In this document: positions 17,571 through 25,509 of the stretch, piece after piece
Position numbering within the stretch: the stretch's first letter is position 1
Layout of the letters: each line of letters opens with the position of its first letter
Assembly (NCBI RefSeq): GCF_004323185.1
Contig: NZ_NAPS01000009.1
Span: 1-39,694 of the forward strand
Reading direction: 5' to 3'
Origin: Westiellopsis prolifica IICB1
Lineage (GTDB): Bacteria; Cyanobacteriota; Cyanobacteriia; Cyanobacteriales; Nostocaceae
DNA: 39,694 nucleotides
Notes under the pieces: model-generated
The model's input: only the letters and a program-made list of their open reading frames with translations
The model's database searches: none
Told to the model about the DNA's origin: nothing
Made by a program: the position numbers and the translations under genes

Positions 17571-18476
17571 GTGATTAAACAATCTCAACAAATAAGACAG
17601 CTTTTACAGCAAAAGTTTGGCAGAACATTCTCCACTGCTACTCTTGCACTGTTGCTAGCATTTTTATCTGGATTAAGACCAGTACAGCCAGCACTAGCTC
17701 AAACTCCAGCATCCAATCCTCAAAGCGAGCTTATCAAGGAAATTAAAGCACTGGCTCATAGTGATGCTGAGAATGAAATTCCTAGACGAACTAATTTTAT
17801 TATTGAGTTGTATAAAAATAACTCAGCAAGTTTAACTTCTCCTGCAATCAGAAGAATTTACGACGATGCTTATACTGAGCAAATTAAGCACCAAAATGAG
17901 ATTCGCAAGAACATTTGGATTGGTATCATCACTGTTCTAGCTCTTCTGGGACTGCCTTCAATTATTTTTGTAATCAAAAAGAAAACTTTATTTATGCCTA
18001 AATTTAAAAAAGTATCTGTTAGCCTTCCATTTGGCATTGGTTCTGCTGAATGGGAAGCCGACCCAACAGAGCGTAGGGCTGCTTGGTCGCTTTACGTTGA
18101 ACTGGTCACTCGTATTGCTGTTCAACCTTTAGAAGTTGACCAAGGACTTCTGCGAGAGGCCTTGACATCTCTGTACAACTTGTTTCCTGTAACACGACAA
18201 GTTCTCAAAGAAGCAGGCCCAGATGTGGGAGCATCCCGCGATTCAGTAGGAGGTATTGCTATAGCAGTGCTGAATAAAGGTCTTCGCCCTTTTCTTGCTA
18301 AGTGGCATCCACTGTTACAAACCTGGGAAGCCCAGCGTCCTCCGCACCTGAGTCCCAAAGAGCATGAGCGCAATTGGACTGAGGAACCACAATTGCGGGC
18401 TGAACTGGAATCTCTAAGAAAAGACTTGGAGCAATACGCAAATGCCTTGGCAGAGATTGTTGGAGTGGATCTGTAA
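17571..18476 (+). CDS. Signal-peptide membrane protein with conserved cytoplasmic domain
   Basis: GTG start at 17571. Residues 1-43 look like a signal peptide (TLALLLAFLSGL, ending PALAQ-TPAS). After a periplasmic segment of about 75 residues comes one membrane helix (about 115-137; IWIGIITVLALLGLPSIIFV) followed by basic residues, so the C-terminal half is cytoplasmic. That domain (165-300) begins AAWSLYVELVTRIAVQPL and contains RPFLAKWHPLLQTWEAQRPP and a heptad-like end. I have seen similar AWSLYVELVTR domains in bacterial conflict gene clusters but cannot name the family. It sits between two TIR genes, so a role in the same response is plausible. Confidence 0.6.
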   Translation: MIKQSQQIRQLLQQKFGRTFSTATLALLLAFLSGLRPVQPALAQTPASNPQSELIKEIKALAHSDAENEIPRRTNFIIELYKNNSASLTSPAIRRIYDDAYTEQIKHQNEIRKNIWIGIITVLALLGLPSIIFVIKKKTLFMPKFKKVSVSLPFGIGSAEWEADPTERRAAWSLYVELVTRIAVQPLEVDQGLLREALTSLYNLFPVTRQVLKEAGPDVGASRDSVGGIAIAVLNKGLRPFLAKWHPLLQTWEAQRPPHLSPKEHERNWTEEPQLRAELESLRKDLEQYANALAEIVGVDL

Positions 18477-18483
18477 ACGTCAT

Positions 18484-18538
18484 ACCCCAACAAGGGGTCG
18501 GCAGGCAAAATATACACAATAATTGATATCGTTGCCTG
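18484..18538. terminator. Hairpins between converging genes
   Basis: ACCCC-AACAA-GGGGT (18484-18498) and CAGGCAA (18502-18508) with TTGCCTG (18532-18538) lie between the stops of the membrane protein and the TIR-AbiTii gene. They suit a bidirectional terminator, though neither has a strong T-run directly behind it. Confidence 0.45.
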
Positions 18539-18555
18539 TGATTAAGTTATAAAAA

Positions 18556-19533
18556 TTAAATTTTTACTTCAGGCAATAGATCTAATAACTTCCTGGTCAA
18601 CTCTGTTCTTATTGATTCCAATAGTCCAATCAACGAAGAACTATCAAAATATAGGAAGATGGGTACTTCAGGCAAAATTGAATCAGGTATAATTTTATCT
18701 GAAGGTATCTCCATTGTCATCAGTTGTTTTCTAGGATTTTCAGGTAGTTGGTTTTCAATTTTTGATATTGGAAATGAAATTAAAACTTTCATAGAATGGA
18801 ATTCATCACTATTTCTCATGAAAGCTAAAATATTCGTTATACCTTCTCCCCACCCCATATATTGCATATTTATTTGTGCAATTGATGCAAACCCCTGCAT
18901 TAAACGATAGGAATGTCTTCCATCTGGTTCTTTACCTGTCGCTTCATCTAAACCTGACAATTCCTCTATACAAAAGCGCGCAAGCGATTGATTTTTTACC
19001 TTATGAGCAATAGCCAAAGCTTCCGCAACGCATTGAGATAAAGGAATTAAATTGGATTGTACCTTAGCAATTAAATTAGAAATATCTGAGCCGAACTCGT
19101 TTGCTTGAAATTTTAATTCTTTTGATTCTAATTGTCTATTGATAATTGGATTAATACTGCCAGAAAGTTGAACCAGACCTACAGAATAATTATTCCTAAA
19201 ATCAGCATATTTTTTAGTTTTAATTAATGAAGGTATTTCACAATCTTCAATCAGTATAGGCAAGACAAGAATTTGATTTTTTTCTATCTCATCCCAATAC
19301 TTTGTTTTCCATTCTCGTTCAACCCAATTAGATACTACTGAGTTACGAGAAAGAACAACCACTACATAATCAGCTTCTGTAATTCCATGTTCAACTTTAG
19401 TTACAATACAGTCTCCAACTTTTATTTCCCATTCATCTAACCAAGGCTGATTCCCAAGTTTATATAAATCCTCTGCTAATTTTCTTACAAAATCCTTATC
19501 TTTTAATGAGTGCGATATAAAGATTTTTGGCAT
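18556..19533 (-). CDS. TIR-AbiTii fusion protein
   Basis: The 325-residue protein starts with a TIR domain: KIFISHSLKDKDFVRKLAED, PWLDEWEIKVGD, DYVVVVLSRNS and SNWVEREW, with E74 as the likely catalytic glutamate. From about residue 160 it resembles the AbiTii abortive-infection domain (LSQCVAEALAIAHKVKNQSL, then ARFCIEELSGLDE). The last 100 residues are not recognised. This TIR is of the bacterial conflict type that acts on NAD+; the AbiTii part is linked to abortive infection in other bacteria. The gene is monocistronic and faces the membrane-protein gene. Confidence 0.78.
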   Translation of the reverse strand: MPKIFISHSLKDKDFVRKLAEDLYKLGNQPWLDEWEIKVGDCIVTKVEHGITEADYVVVVLSRNSVVSNWVEREWKTKYWDEIEKNQILVLPILIEDCEIPSLIKTKKYADFRNNYSVGLVQLSGSINPIINRQLESKELKFQANEFGSDISNLIAKVQSNLIPLSQCVAEALAIAHKVKNQSLARFCIEELSGLDEATGKEPDGRHSYRLMQGFASIAQINMQYMGWGEGITNILAFMRNSDEFHSMKVLISFPISKIENQLPENPRKQLMTMEIPSDKIIPDSILPEVPIFLYFDSSSLIGLLESIRTELTRKLLDLLPEVKI

Positions 19534-19600
19534 ACTACTAAATTCTGCTGTTAAGTAAATCAGGCTTTTTCAACTCATTCTATTTCCCTTTGCATTATTT

Positions 19601-19780
19601 TTAGGACTTACGCATTGACAGAAAAGTAAAAATAGGGGGTATGCTTTTCAAGGCTTCTAGCTACACTTTTAGGCTGCTTTTTTGCGATCGCAACCAAGAA
19701 AGGGTGATTGATAAAAAGCTGAAACGACGTATTTACGTTGATACACAACATAGTTCGTTTGTACAGTGCGTAAGTCCTAA
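19601..19780. repeat. MITE with ends shared with the nearby transposase element
   Basis: The left end TTAGGACTTACGCATTGACA (plus GAAAA, 19601-19625) and right end TGCGTAAGTCCTAA (19767-19780) are inverted. The left 25 bases match, with one change, the reverse complement of 23317-23341, the right end of the transposase element. There is no plausible gene inside; a HIP1 octamer sits near 19681. The rest of the gap 19534-19926 is AT-rich and featureless. Confidence 0.8.
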
Positions 19781-19926
19781 TTTTGATGTTGTTGTGAACT
19801 GCTTTTATCTTTTAGGATCATACTATTACTCCTAATCTTCTCAATAAATATAGGGCAAGACTTAGTTGCAAAAATTTTAACTACTAGCACTAGTAATCAT
19901 TACACTCACTACATAGATAATTAAAT

Positions 19927-20871
19927 TTAGGAATCATAAGAATATAAAAAAGACTTTAAATATTCTAGACCTGGGAATACTGAGCTTTCCAAAATCAATA
20001 CAGGAGGTAGAAAAGAAACGGGATTATGATGAGTGTAGATTTGCTTATGCTTAACATGAATTACCCAAGAAACAAGGACAGCAGTTCTTTCCCAGTGGGA
20101 AATTTTTGTCTGCCTTTTAATAAAGTCTATTAAATAATTAGGAAATTCATCTTCAAAAACGAAACATAAAAGACTATTGGGCATTTTGTTGACGGATTTT
20201 AAATTAAAATAGTCAGGCAAGGTTTGTGTAATTTCAAAAAACCGATCGCGTAGCTCTACAATCTGTCTTTCGTTCAATCCATCAGCTTTCTTAAAAGCTA
20301 CTAGCTCTACTATTGGAGAATTTCGTTTGAATCCTATAAAGTCAAAGTCTGAAAAGTTTCGGGATAGGTCATAAACGCCTTTGTCATGTATCAAGCGTGT
20401 TCGCAGTTCGGAAATAAACCTGATTTGTTTGATATTTTCACTTCCAGGTGGAGTTTGTCCAGTAATCCCCCACTCCAGCAAATTCAAAGTCTCTACATCA
20501 TCAATTCGCTGAGAAAAACTGACATGTCTATGAAGTCGCAAAAATCGCAAATGTTCGGGAATGTCTTGAACGCCTGGCAGTAAAACAGGAATTATAGATA
20601 TATTATTGGCTACACACTCTTGTATCAGTGACTCTAATTCCAGAATTTGCCAACGTCCTAATCCTTTGATACCAATAAAGATAGCAGCAGATTTCACTAG
20701 TGGAATTGCTTGTTGAATTGCTTGTTGAAACGAAGTTCCTGGGCGAATTCGCTCCTCATCTAACCACGGCTTGAGATTACGCCGTCGCAGTTCTTGAGCG
20801 ATCACTCTTACTTGCTCTTTATCAAAACTGTTGTGAGCAAGAAAGACATCAAATGGAGGATGGTCTCTCAT
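19927..20871 (-). CDS. TIR-domain protein with unknown C-terminal domain
   Basis: The 314-residue protein has an N-terminal TIR domain (7-130): FDVFLAHNSFDKEQVRVIAQ, PWLDEERIRPGTSF and GRWQILELES, with E78 in the catalytic position. The C-terminal part (about 150-314) has strands and helices (FDFIGFKRNSPIVELVAFKK resembles a D...ExK arrangement of restriction-like folds, but this is weak) and is not assigned. TIR proteins of this shape are frequent in cyanobacteria. The gene has mobile-element debris on both sides, and with the inverted ends at 19601 and 23341 it could be cargo. Confidence 0.75.
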   Translation of the reverse strand: MRDHPPFDVFLAHNSFDKEQVRVIAQELRRRNLKPWLDEERIRPGTSFQQAIQQAIPLVKSAAIFIGIKGLGRWQILELESLIQECVANNISIIPVLLPGVQDIPEHLRFLRLHRHVSFSQRIDDVETLNLLEWGITGQTPPGSENIKQIRFISELRTRLIHDKGVYDLSRNFSDFDFIGFKRNSPIVELVAFKKADGLNERQIVELRDRFFEITQTLPDYFNLKSVNKMPNSLLCFVFEDEFPNYLIDFIKRQTKISHWERTAVLVSWVIHVKHKQIYTHHNPVSFLPPVLILESSVFPGLEYLKSFLYSYDS

Positions 20872-21131
20872 ATAAATGGGTGATTACTATTTATGTATAC
20901 ATACGTTACAAATTATAATGGATTGTTCTGTAACTATACTTAAACTGTTCCAACACCACTCCGTAGAAACCCTAACGTACCTCGTTGTAGTAAATGACAT
21001 TTATTTAGTGTAACACGTATAATTTCGGTTACAAATTGTTATAAAAGGCTTAGCGGGACTTAGACAAAAAAAGAAGAAAAAACAGGGTATAATGCTTGAC
21101 CAGCATCGCTTTCACATCAAAATAACATACG

Positions 21132-21483
21132 ATGAAAGAGACAACCCCCGCAGCCATGCCACCCTGCTTTGAAAAGTGGTGTCAAAAGTTTGATCAAGCT
21201 TTTAGTCATAAAGCCCAAAAAAGAGGATTTAGGCATTATTTGGGGGGATTATTGGGTGAAAGTGAGAGAAAAAACCTATCTCAAATGGCTAATAACGCTA
21301 TAGGGGTTGAATACCATTCAATTGCACCACTTTTTAACTGAAGCACCATGGTCTGATTCCAAGGTTAACGAACTTAGATTAGAGGCTATGGGCAAGTGTA
21401 GTCAAACTAGAATTAGTAGGGGATTTAGTTTGATAATTGATGATTCTGGTCACAGAAAAAGTGGAAATTTCACTTCGGGAGTG
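21132..21483 (+). pseudogene. IS701-type transposase remnant
   Basis: The N-terminal part of an IS701-family DDE transposase: FEKWCQKFDQAF, GFRHYLGGLLGESERKNLSQ, HHFLTEAPWS and LIIDDSGHRKSGNFTSGVG, the last containing the first catalytic Asp region. The frame is broken near 21320, where one extra A in CATTCAATTG would explain the switch. The gene is cut at 21483 by the start of a MITE, so at least two events disabled it. Confidence 0.85.
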
Positions 21484-21840
21484 GGCGTAAATAGAAGGTT
21501 CGTGCAACCAGGGGCAATATGTAGCTAAAAACCTTATACAGCAACAGTTACAGAGATTTATACAAGTTTTAACCGCGCTCATTAAAAGATAAGTTGCACA
21601 AATAGTTTTTCTAGCTCATAGACAGTAAAATAACTTTGCCTAAAACAGAACTTGGATTACCTGGAAGTTTGTGTCTTAAAGTATTATCGCTCCGTCTCGA
21701 AACTGAAAAATATTGCCTAAAATGAGACGAACTAGGCAAAGTTATCATTTGTATTTCTTATCAATTAAGGCTAAATAAAGGGTTATTTTTACTAAATTTT
21801 ACAAGGTTGCCCCTGGTTGCACGAACCTTCTATTTACGCC
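21484..21840. repeat. MITE-like element, 357 bp, 34-bp perfect ends
   Basis: GGCGTAAATAGAAGGTTCGT (continuing to 21517) is repeated exactly, inverted, at 21807-21840. Inside, a second perfect inverted repeat (ATAACTTTGCCTA 21630-21642, TAGGCAAAGTTAT 21733-21745) suggests a further nested element. It interrupts the IS701 transposase remnant and directly abuts the next inverted-repeat element. No coding capacity. Confidence 0.85.
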
Positions 21841-22127
21841 GAGATACGTGCAAATTGGGACACGTTGTAAAGTTTTGTAAAGCTAATTGTCAAAAACCTT
21901 GATTTACCGTTGTTTCAGCCTCAAGCATTACTTAACTATTCAAATGAAGACATTCCCTAAAAGGGTCATTTTTGGGCAAGTGTCAGGCACAAAAAGAGGT
22001 GAAAGCTTGGTTTTATCGTGCAAAAGTTTGATTCGCCCATTATCATTTTTGGGAAAGTTAGTAAATCAGCAAGAGATTGTTTGCAATATTTATTTACAAC
22101 GTGTCTCTTTTTGCACGTATCTCGGCG
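21837..22127. repeat. Second MITE-like element abutting the first, 291 bp
   Basis: CGCCGAGATACGTGCAAA (from 21837) and its inverted copy ending at 22127 form 35-bp ends with three mismatches. The CGCC at its left edge is shared with the right edge of the previous element. The core contains no gene. It runs up to the 5' side of the next transposase. Confidence 0.75.
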
Positions 22128-22205
22128 GCTACCCTAATAGTGTAGGAACATTTCTCCTATAACAGGAAAGAAATTGATGAATTTTTGGCATCAAAACCAC
22201 CGAAG

Positions 22206-23310
22206 ATGGGGATAAGTTCCATAACCAAAAATAAAATCGGAACTTTGTATCTCTGCGTGGCACTTCATGGCAGCTTCTCTAGCTTTAGCCCTACTAAAGC
22301 ATCAACCGCTAAATGTGACTTGAACACTTATACTTTGTTTCTACTGGCAGAATCAAAGTATCCAGGCTGCACACGTCTGGCAGAGATAATGGAAGATATA
22401 TCTCATGATAGTGTCAACAGATTTTTGCTGCGTGAGCGATACGAACCCAAGGACTTATTTGAAGAAATCAAGCCAAATATCAATTTAATTGGAGGTACTT
22501 TAAGTGGAGATGATACGGTAATTGATAAACCACATAGCGATCCAAAAATAACAGAATTAATCGGTTACTATTATTCGGGGAGACATCATCGTGCCGTCAA
22601 AGGAATTCAATTAATTACCCTGTATTACACGGACTTATCAGGTAAGTCTGTACCTATAAATTATCGCATTTATAATAAACAGGAGGGAAAGACTAAAAAT
22701 GACAATTGAGGAAATGATTGCGGAGGTTTTGACTTGGGGGTTAAATCCAGAAACCATAACTACTGACACTTGGTATTCGAGCCAAAAAAACTTAAAGTTC
22801 TTTAAAGACAAGGGATTAGGCTTTTTAACTGGAATAGCTAAAAATCGCTCATGTTCGGTTGATGGGAAGAATTTTACTCAAGTCCAAAATATAGAAATTC
22901 CTGCATCTGGTTTAATAGTGTATCTGAAAAATTTTGGTCAAGTAAAAGTATTTCGTCGAAGTTTCAAAAACGAAACTTCTAGATATTACATCATGTATAC
23001 TCCTGAAAAAGATACACTAAAGTCAATTTCAAGAACAGAATTTAAGGAACTACATTCTATTCATTGGGGAATTGAGTGTTACCACTCCAGCTTTAAACAA
23101 CTATGTGGTATCGGTCAATTTATGGTCAGAACGACTGAAGCAATAAAAACTCATTTTTTTAGCGCAATTCGAGCTTTTACACAATTAGAATTAATGCGTG
23201 CAGAAGATTTAATTGAAAATTGGTATGAACTCCAAAGAAATTTATCTCTTCAAGTAGCTCGTGACTTTATTTTAGAACACCTAACACAGAAGTTTAACTT
23301 CTCTGCATAG
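22206..23310 (+). pseudogene. DDE transposase (IS4/IS701-like), frameshifted
   Basis: Two overlapping frames (22206-22709 and 22699-23310) together encode one DDE transposase. The first holds LAESKYPGCTRLAEIME and GGTLSGDDTVIDKP (first Asp) up to NKQEGKTKND; the second continues EEMIAEVLTWGLNP, TTDTWYSS (second Asp) and HWGIECYHSSFKQ (catalytic Glu). The join is at about 22700-22712 and lacks an A6G-type slippery site, so I read it as a disabling indel rather than programmed frameshifting, but this is not certain. The 5' portion before the SPTKAS block looks abnormal and may be rearranged by the MITEs upstream. Confidence 0.75.
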
Positions 23311-23316
23311 TATCAA

Positions 23317-23341
23317 TTTTCTGTCAATGCGTAAGTTCTAA
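23317..23341. mobile_element. Right end of the transposase element
   Basis: The end TTTTCTGTCAATGCGTAAGT (to 23341) is the inverted partner of 19601-19625, with one mismatch in 25. It sits 6 bases after the transposase stop, as expected for an insertion-sequence end. No matching left end was found directly upstream of the transposase. Confidence 0.75.
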
Positions 23342-23477
23342 CGTTGTGAAATCAGTCTTTTAGAAACTTTGGCTTTCACTGCCTTCTAGCCAACCTATGG
23401 AATAATAAGGCTTTTAAGTATTAAGATATATTTCGCCAACAGTCAGTGTCTTGGCTACTTTTACCCCAGATTGAGGG

Positions 23478-24887
23478 TTAAATCCTATTCATTAATCGGT
23501 AAACTGGAAGCTCCTTAAGTCGCCCTACACTTCCATCTTGTTGATCTGCAAAAAGTTGTATAACCCAAAGAAAGCGTGGTTTTTGCTCTGAAATGGTAAG
23601 CGGCATTGAACTATTGGGGCATGTTAAAGTTTCTAATCCGTGCGCTGCTCGCTTTAGTTGTTCCAACGAAACAATGAGTTCTCCTTCTCGAAAAAACTTC
23701 AGAAAATCATCGATATCAATACTTTGCAACTCTTCATAGAATTGAGCAATGGCCGGAACAGTTCTGCGGTCAGTTGGAAGTTTTTTCTCAGATCCACAAG
23801 GTATTATGTAGTAATCCCAAAACTCTGACGAAAAAGCAGGTTCATCAAGCATGAACAGACTTTTGACAGCAGGAATGCTTGACCACATTTGCTCGGATAC
23901 AAATTTATTACGGTCTAATACTTCAGGAGCCATCATATTGGGATGACTGTTGGTTTGGTAACGAGTCATTCGCGCTTTATGATTTTCTGACAGCTTTGGC
24001 AGGTATCGCATATCTATTGGATATACAGTATCCTTATCCTTTCGAGGATCGTAAATTTTTAATTTGTTTGGCAAATTGTTTTGAGAAGTGAAGTAAAGGG
24101 TTGATAAAACTTCTCCTCTTGTCCACCAAGAATTTATGTAGTCTTCTGTCCAATATATCCAAACTTCTCTTGATGCAATAATGTAATCTTGTATGATGCT
24201 GAGTAACTGCCATCTTCTAAGAGGACTGAGTAATTCATCTTCATAAACGAGTTCACCAGGGTCAAAATAAAAAATAAAGGTGTTTTGGTACTTTTCCTGT
24301 TCCCTGAGACGTTGAGCAAGTTTTATGACATTGGCATGATGCCTTGAACGGTAGCTAATAAATATCTGGTTCTTCTCTTCAGGAGGCTGATATCTAGGAT
24401 TAATTACTGGCTGCCACCCCTCAATGAAAAATCGAATTTGCCACGGTAAAATTTTTTGAAAAAAGTTATGTTTTGGAGGCTTTTGAGAAATTTTCTGTAG
24501 CTCCCCATCAAGCCAACCAAGTATAGACTGGTTTGTCTTCTGTCCTAGTGGCGTTTGAGGATCTGAGTATTTTGCTGTTCCACCTTCAATAGCACCTTTG
24601 AAATTCAGAGGAACATACGATCTGGATACTATCAATACTCTTTCAAGTAAGCTCGACGGTGCTACAAATCTGTAATTATGTTTCTCAGCATCATCTTCAA
24701 GCGTTGCATCAAGTACAACAGCATCAGCATTAGCATATGCATAGAGGAGCTGCTGCGGTGTAGCGTGCTCAAGCACAAGTACGCGAAATCCGTACTTTTC
24801 TTCAGCTAACTTTTTTACCTCATGAGCCAACTCCTTACCAAGAGAAGTTCGGGTTGGAAATACAACTAAGTTTAATTCTTCTGCCAT
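23478..24887 (-). CDS. Rossmann-like/TIR protein with long C-terminal domain
   Basis: I start at the ATG at 24887; a TTG six codons earlier gives a longer N terminus, but a 13-bp direct repeat (AAGAATTAAACTT) spans that point. The 469-residue protein has an N-terminal alpha/beta domain (1-100; LNLVVFPTRTSLGKELAHEV, then ADAVVLDATLED), which looks like a receiver- or Rossmann-type sensor. A TIR domain follows at about 174-275: IFISYRSRHHANVIKLAQRL, FYFDPGELVYED and SWWTRGEVL, with E259 as the likely catalytic residue. The remaining 190 residues are unassigned. A gene for a tiny hydrophobic protein ends 21 bases upstream, on the same strand, so the two probably form an operon. Confidence 0.72.
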   Translation of the reverse strand: MAEELNLVVFPTRTSLGKELAHEVKKLAEEKYGFRVLVLEHATPQQLLYAYANADAVVLDATLEDDAEKHNYRFVAPSSLLERVLIVSRSYVPLNFKGAIEGGTAKYSDPQTPLGQKTNQSILGWLDGELQKISQKPPKHNFFQKILPWQIRFFIEGWQPVINPRYQPPEEKNQIFISYRSRHHANVIKLAQRLREQEKYQNTFIFYFDPGELVYEDELLSPLRRWQLLSIIQDYIIASREVWIYWTEDYINSWWTRGEVLSTLYFTSQNNLPNKLKIYDPRKDKDTVYPIDMRYLPKLSENHKARMTRYQTNSHPNMMAPEVLDRNKFVSEQMWSSIPAVKSLFMLDEPAFSSEFWDYYIIPCGSEKKLPTDRRTVPAIAQFYEELQSIDIDDFLKFFREGELIVSLEQLKRAAHGLETLTCPNSSMPLTISEQKPRFLWVIQLFADQQDGSVGRLKELPVYRLMNRI

Positions 24888-24908
24888 AAGTTTAATTCTT
24901 ATCAAGAA

Positions 24909-25079
24909 TTAATAGAGTTGGTCTCTCCTTAACGCTCCAACTAGTTGGAGGGCAGTGCCAGCCAAAGCAGCAGCGGGGGGGAAGAAGAGAGAAGCAATAC
25001 CATCCAGGGCATAGCAGGTAATTGCACCTCCTACTGCTGCTCCCGCCATTGTAACAGCGCCTCCAACAAGACCATCCAT
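24909..25079 (-). CDS. Tiny glycine-rich hydrophobic protein upstream of a TIR gene
   Basis: A 56-residue frame (MDGLVGGAVTMAGAAVGGAI, then CYALDGIASLFF and a short charged end RRDQLY). An in-frame stop precedes the first ATG directly, and GGAGG lies 10 bases before the second ATG (25049), so the true start may be Met11. Gly and Ala spaced as GxxxG/AxxxG suit a membrane-inserting or helix-packing peptide. It ends 21 bases before the TIR gene start. I infer a small membrane partner (pore, anchor or antidote); no family is recognised, and its size alone would make most gene callers miss it. Confidence 0.55.
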   Translation of the reverse strand: MDGLVGGAVTMAGAAVGGAITCYALDGIASLFFPPAAALAGTALQLVGALRRDQLY

Positions 25080-25509
25080 CTATAGGGGTAAAATCATCGA
25101 AGCTGACGTTTGCCGCCACATAAAGTCTAAAACCCTTGCTGTACAAGAGATTTGAAAATAAAAATGCAGTTGCTCACGTATATAGTCGTATGTAGTACGC
25201 TACTGCTGTACCAATTGACCTTTAAGCTATTTGGTACAGCATTCGGTAACGTAACCATGCGGCTTGGGGGCTGTAAAATTCAGTAGGGTTTAAATGGTAC
25301 AGATACTGCTGGCGAATTGTTTCTTAACATCTGAAACACCGATTTTGCCGTTGATTGAATTACAGAACTTAACTGTTTTAAGTTCAGCGACAACAGAATT
25401 TCAAAGGCTTTAGAGTATTAAGCAATGTTTCGCCACCAGTATCAAAATTGGACAAGACCCCAATATGAATGTCAAATCCATGACTACGTGCAAGGGGAAA
25501 ATTTTACAA
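25080..25509. other. Gene-free stretch
   Basis: No gene on either strand. It contains the third copy of the dispersed repeat with core TTTCGCCACCAGTATC (25418-25443), similar to 23421-23447 and, inverted, 8711-8736. The TIR/microprotein promoter should lie around 25100-25200. Confidence 0.35.

Noticed and set aside
22699-22712. Programmed frameshift in the DDE transposase
   Set aside because: There is no A6G or similar slippery run and the protein continuity needs bases not present; a disabling indel is more likely, though not proven.
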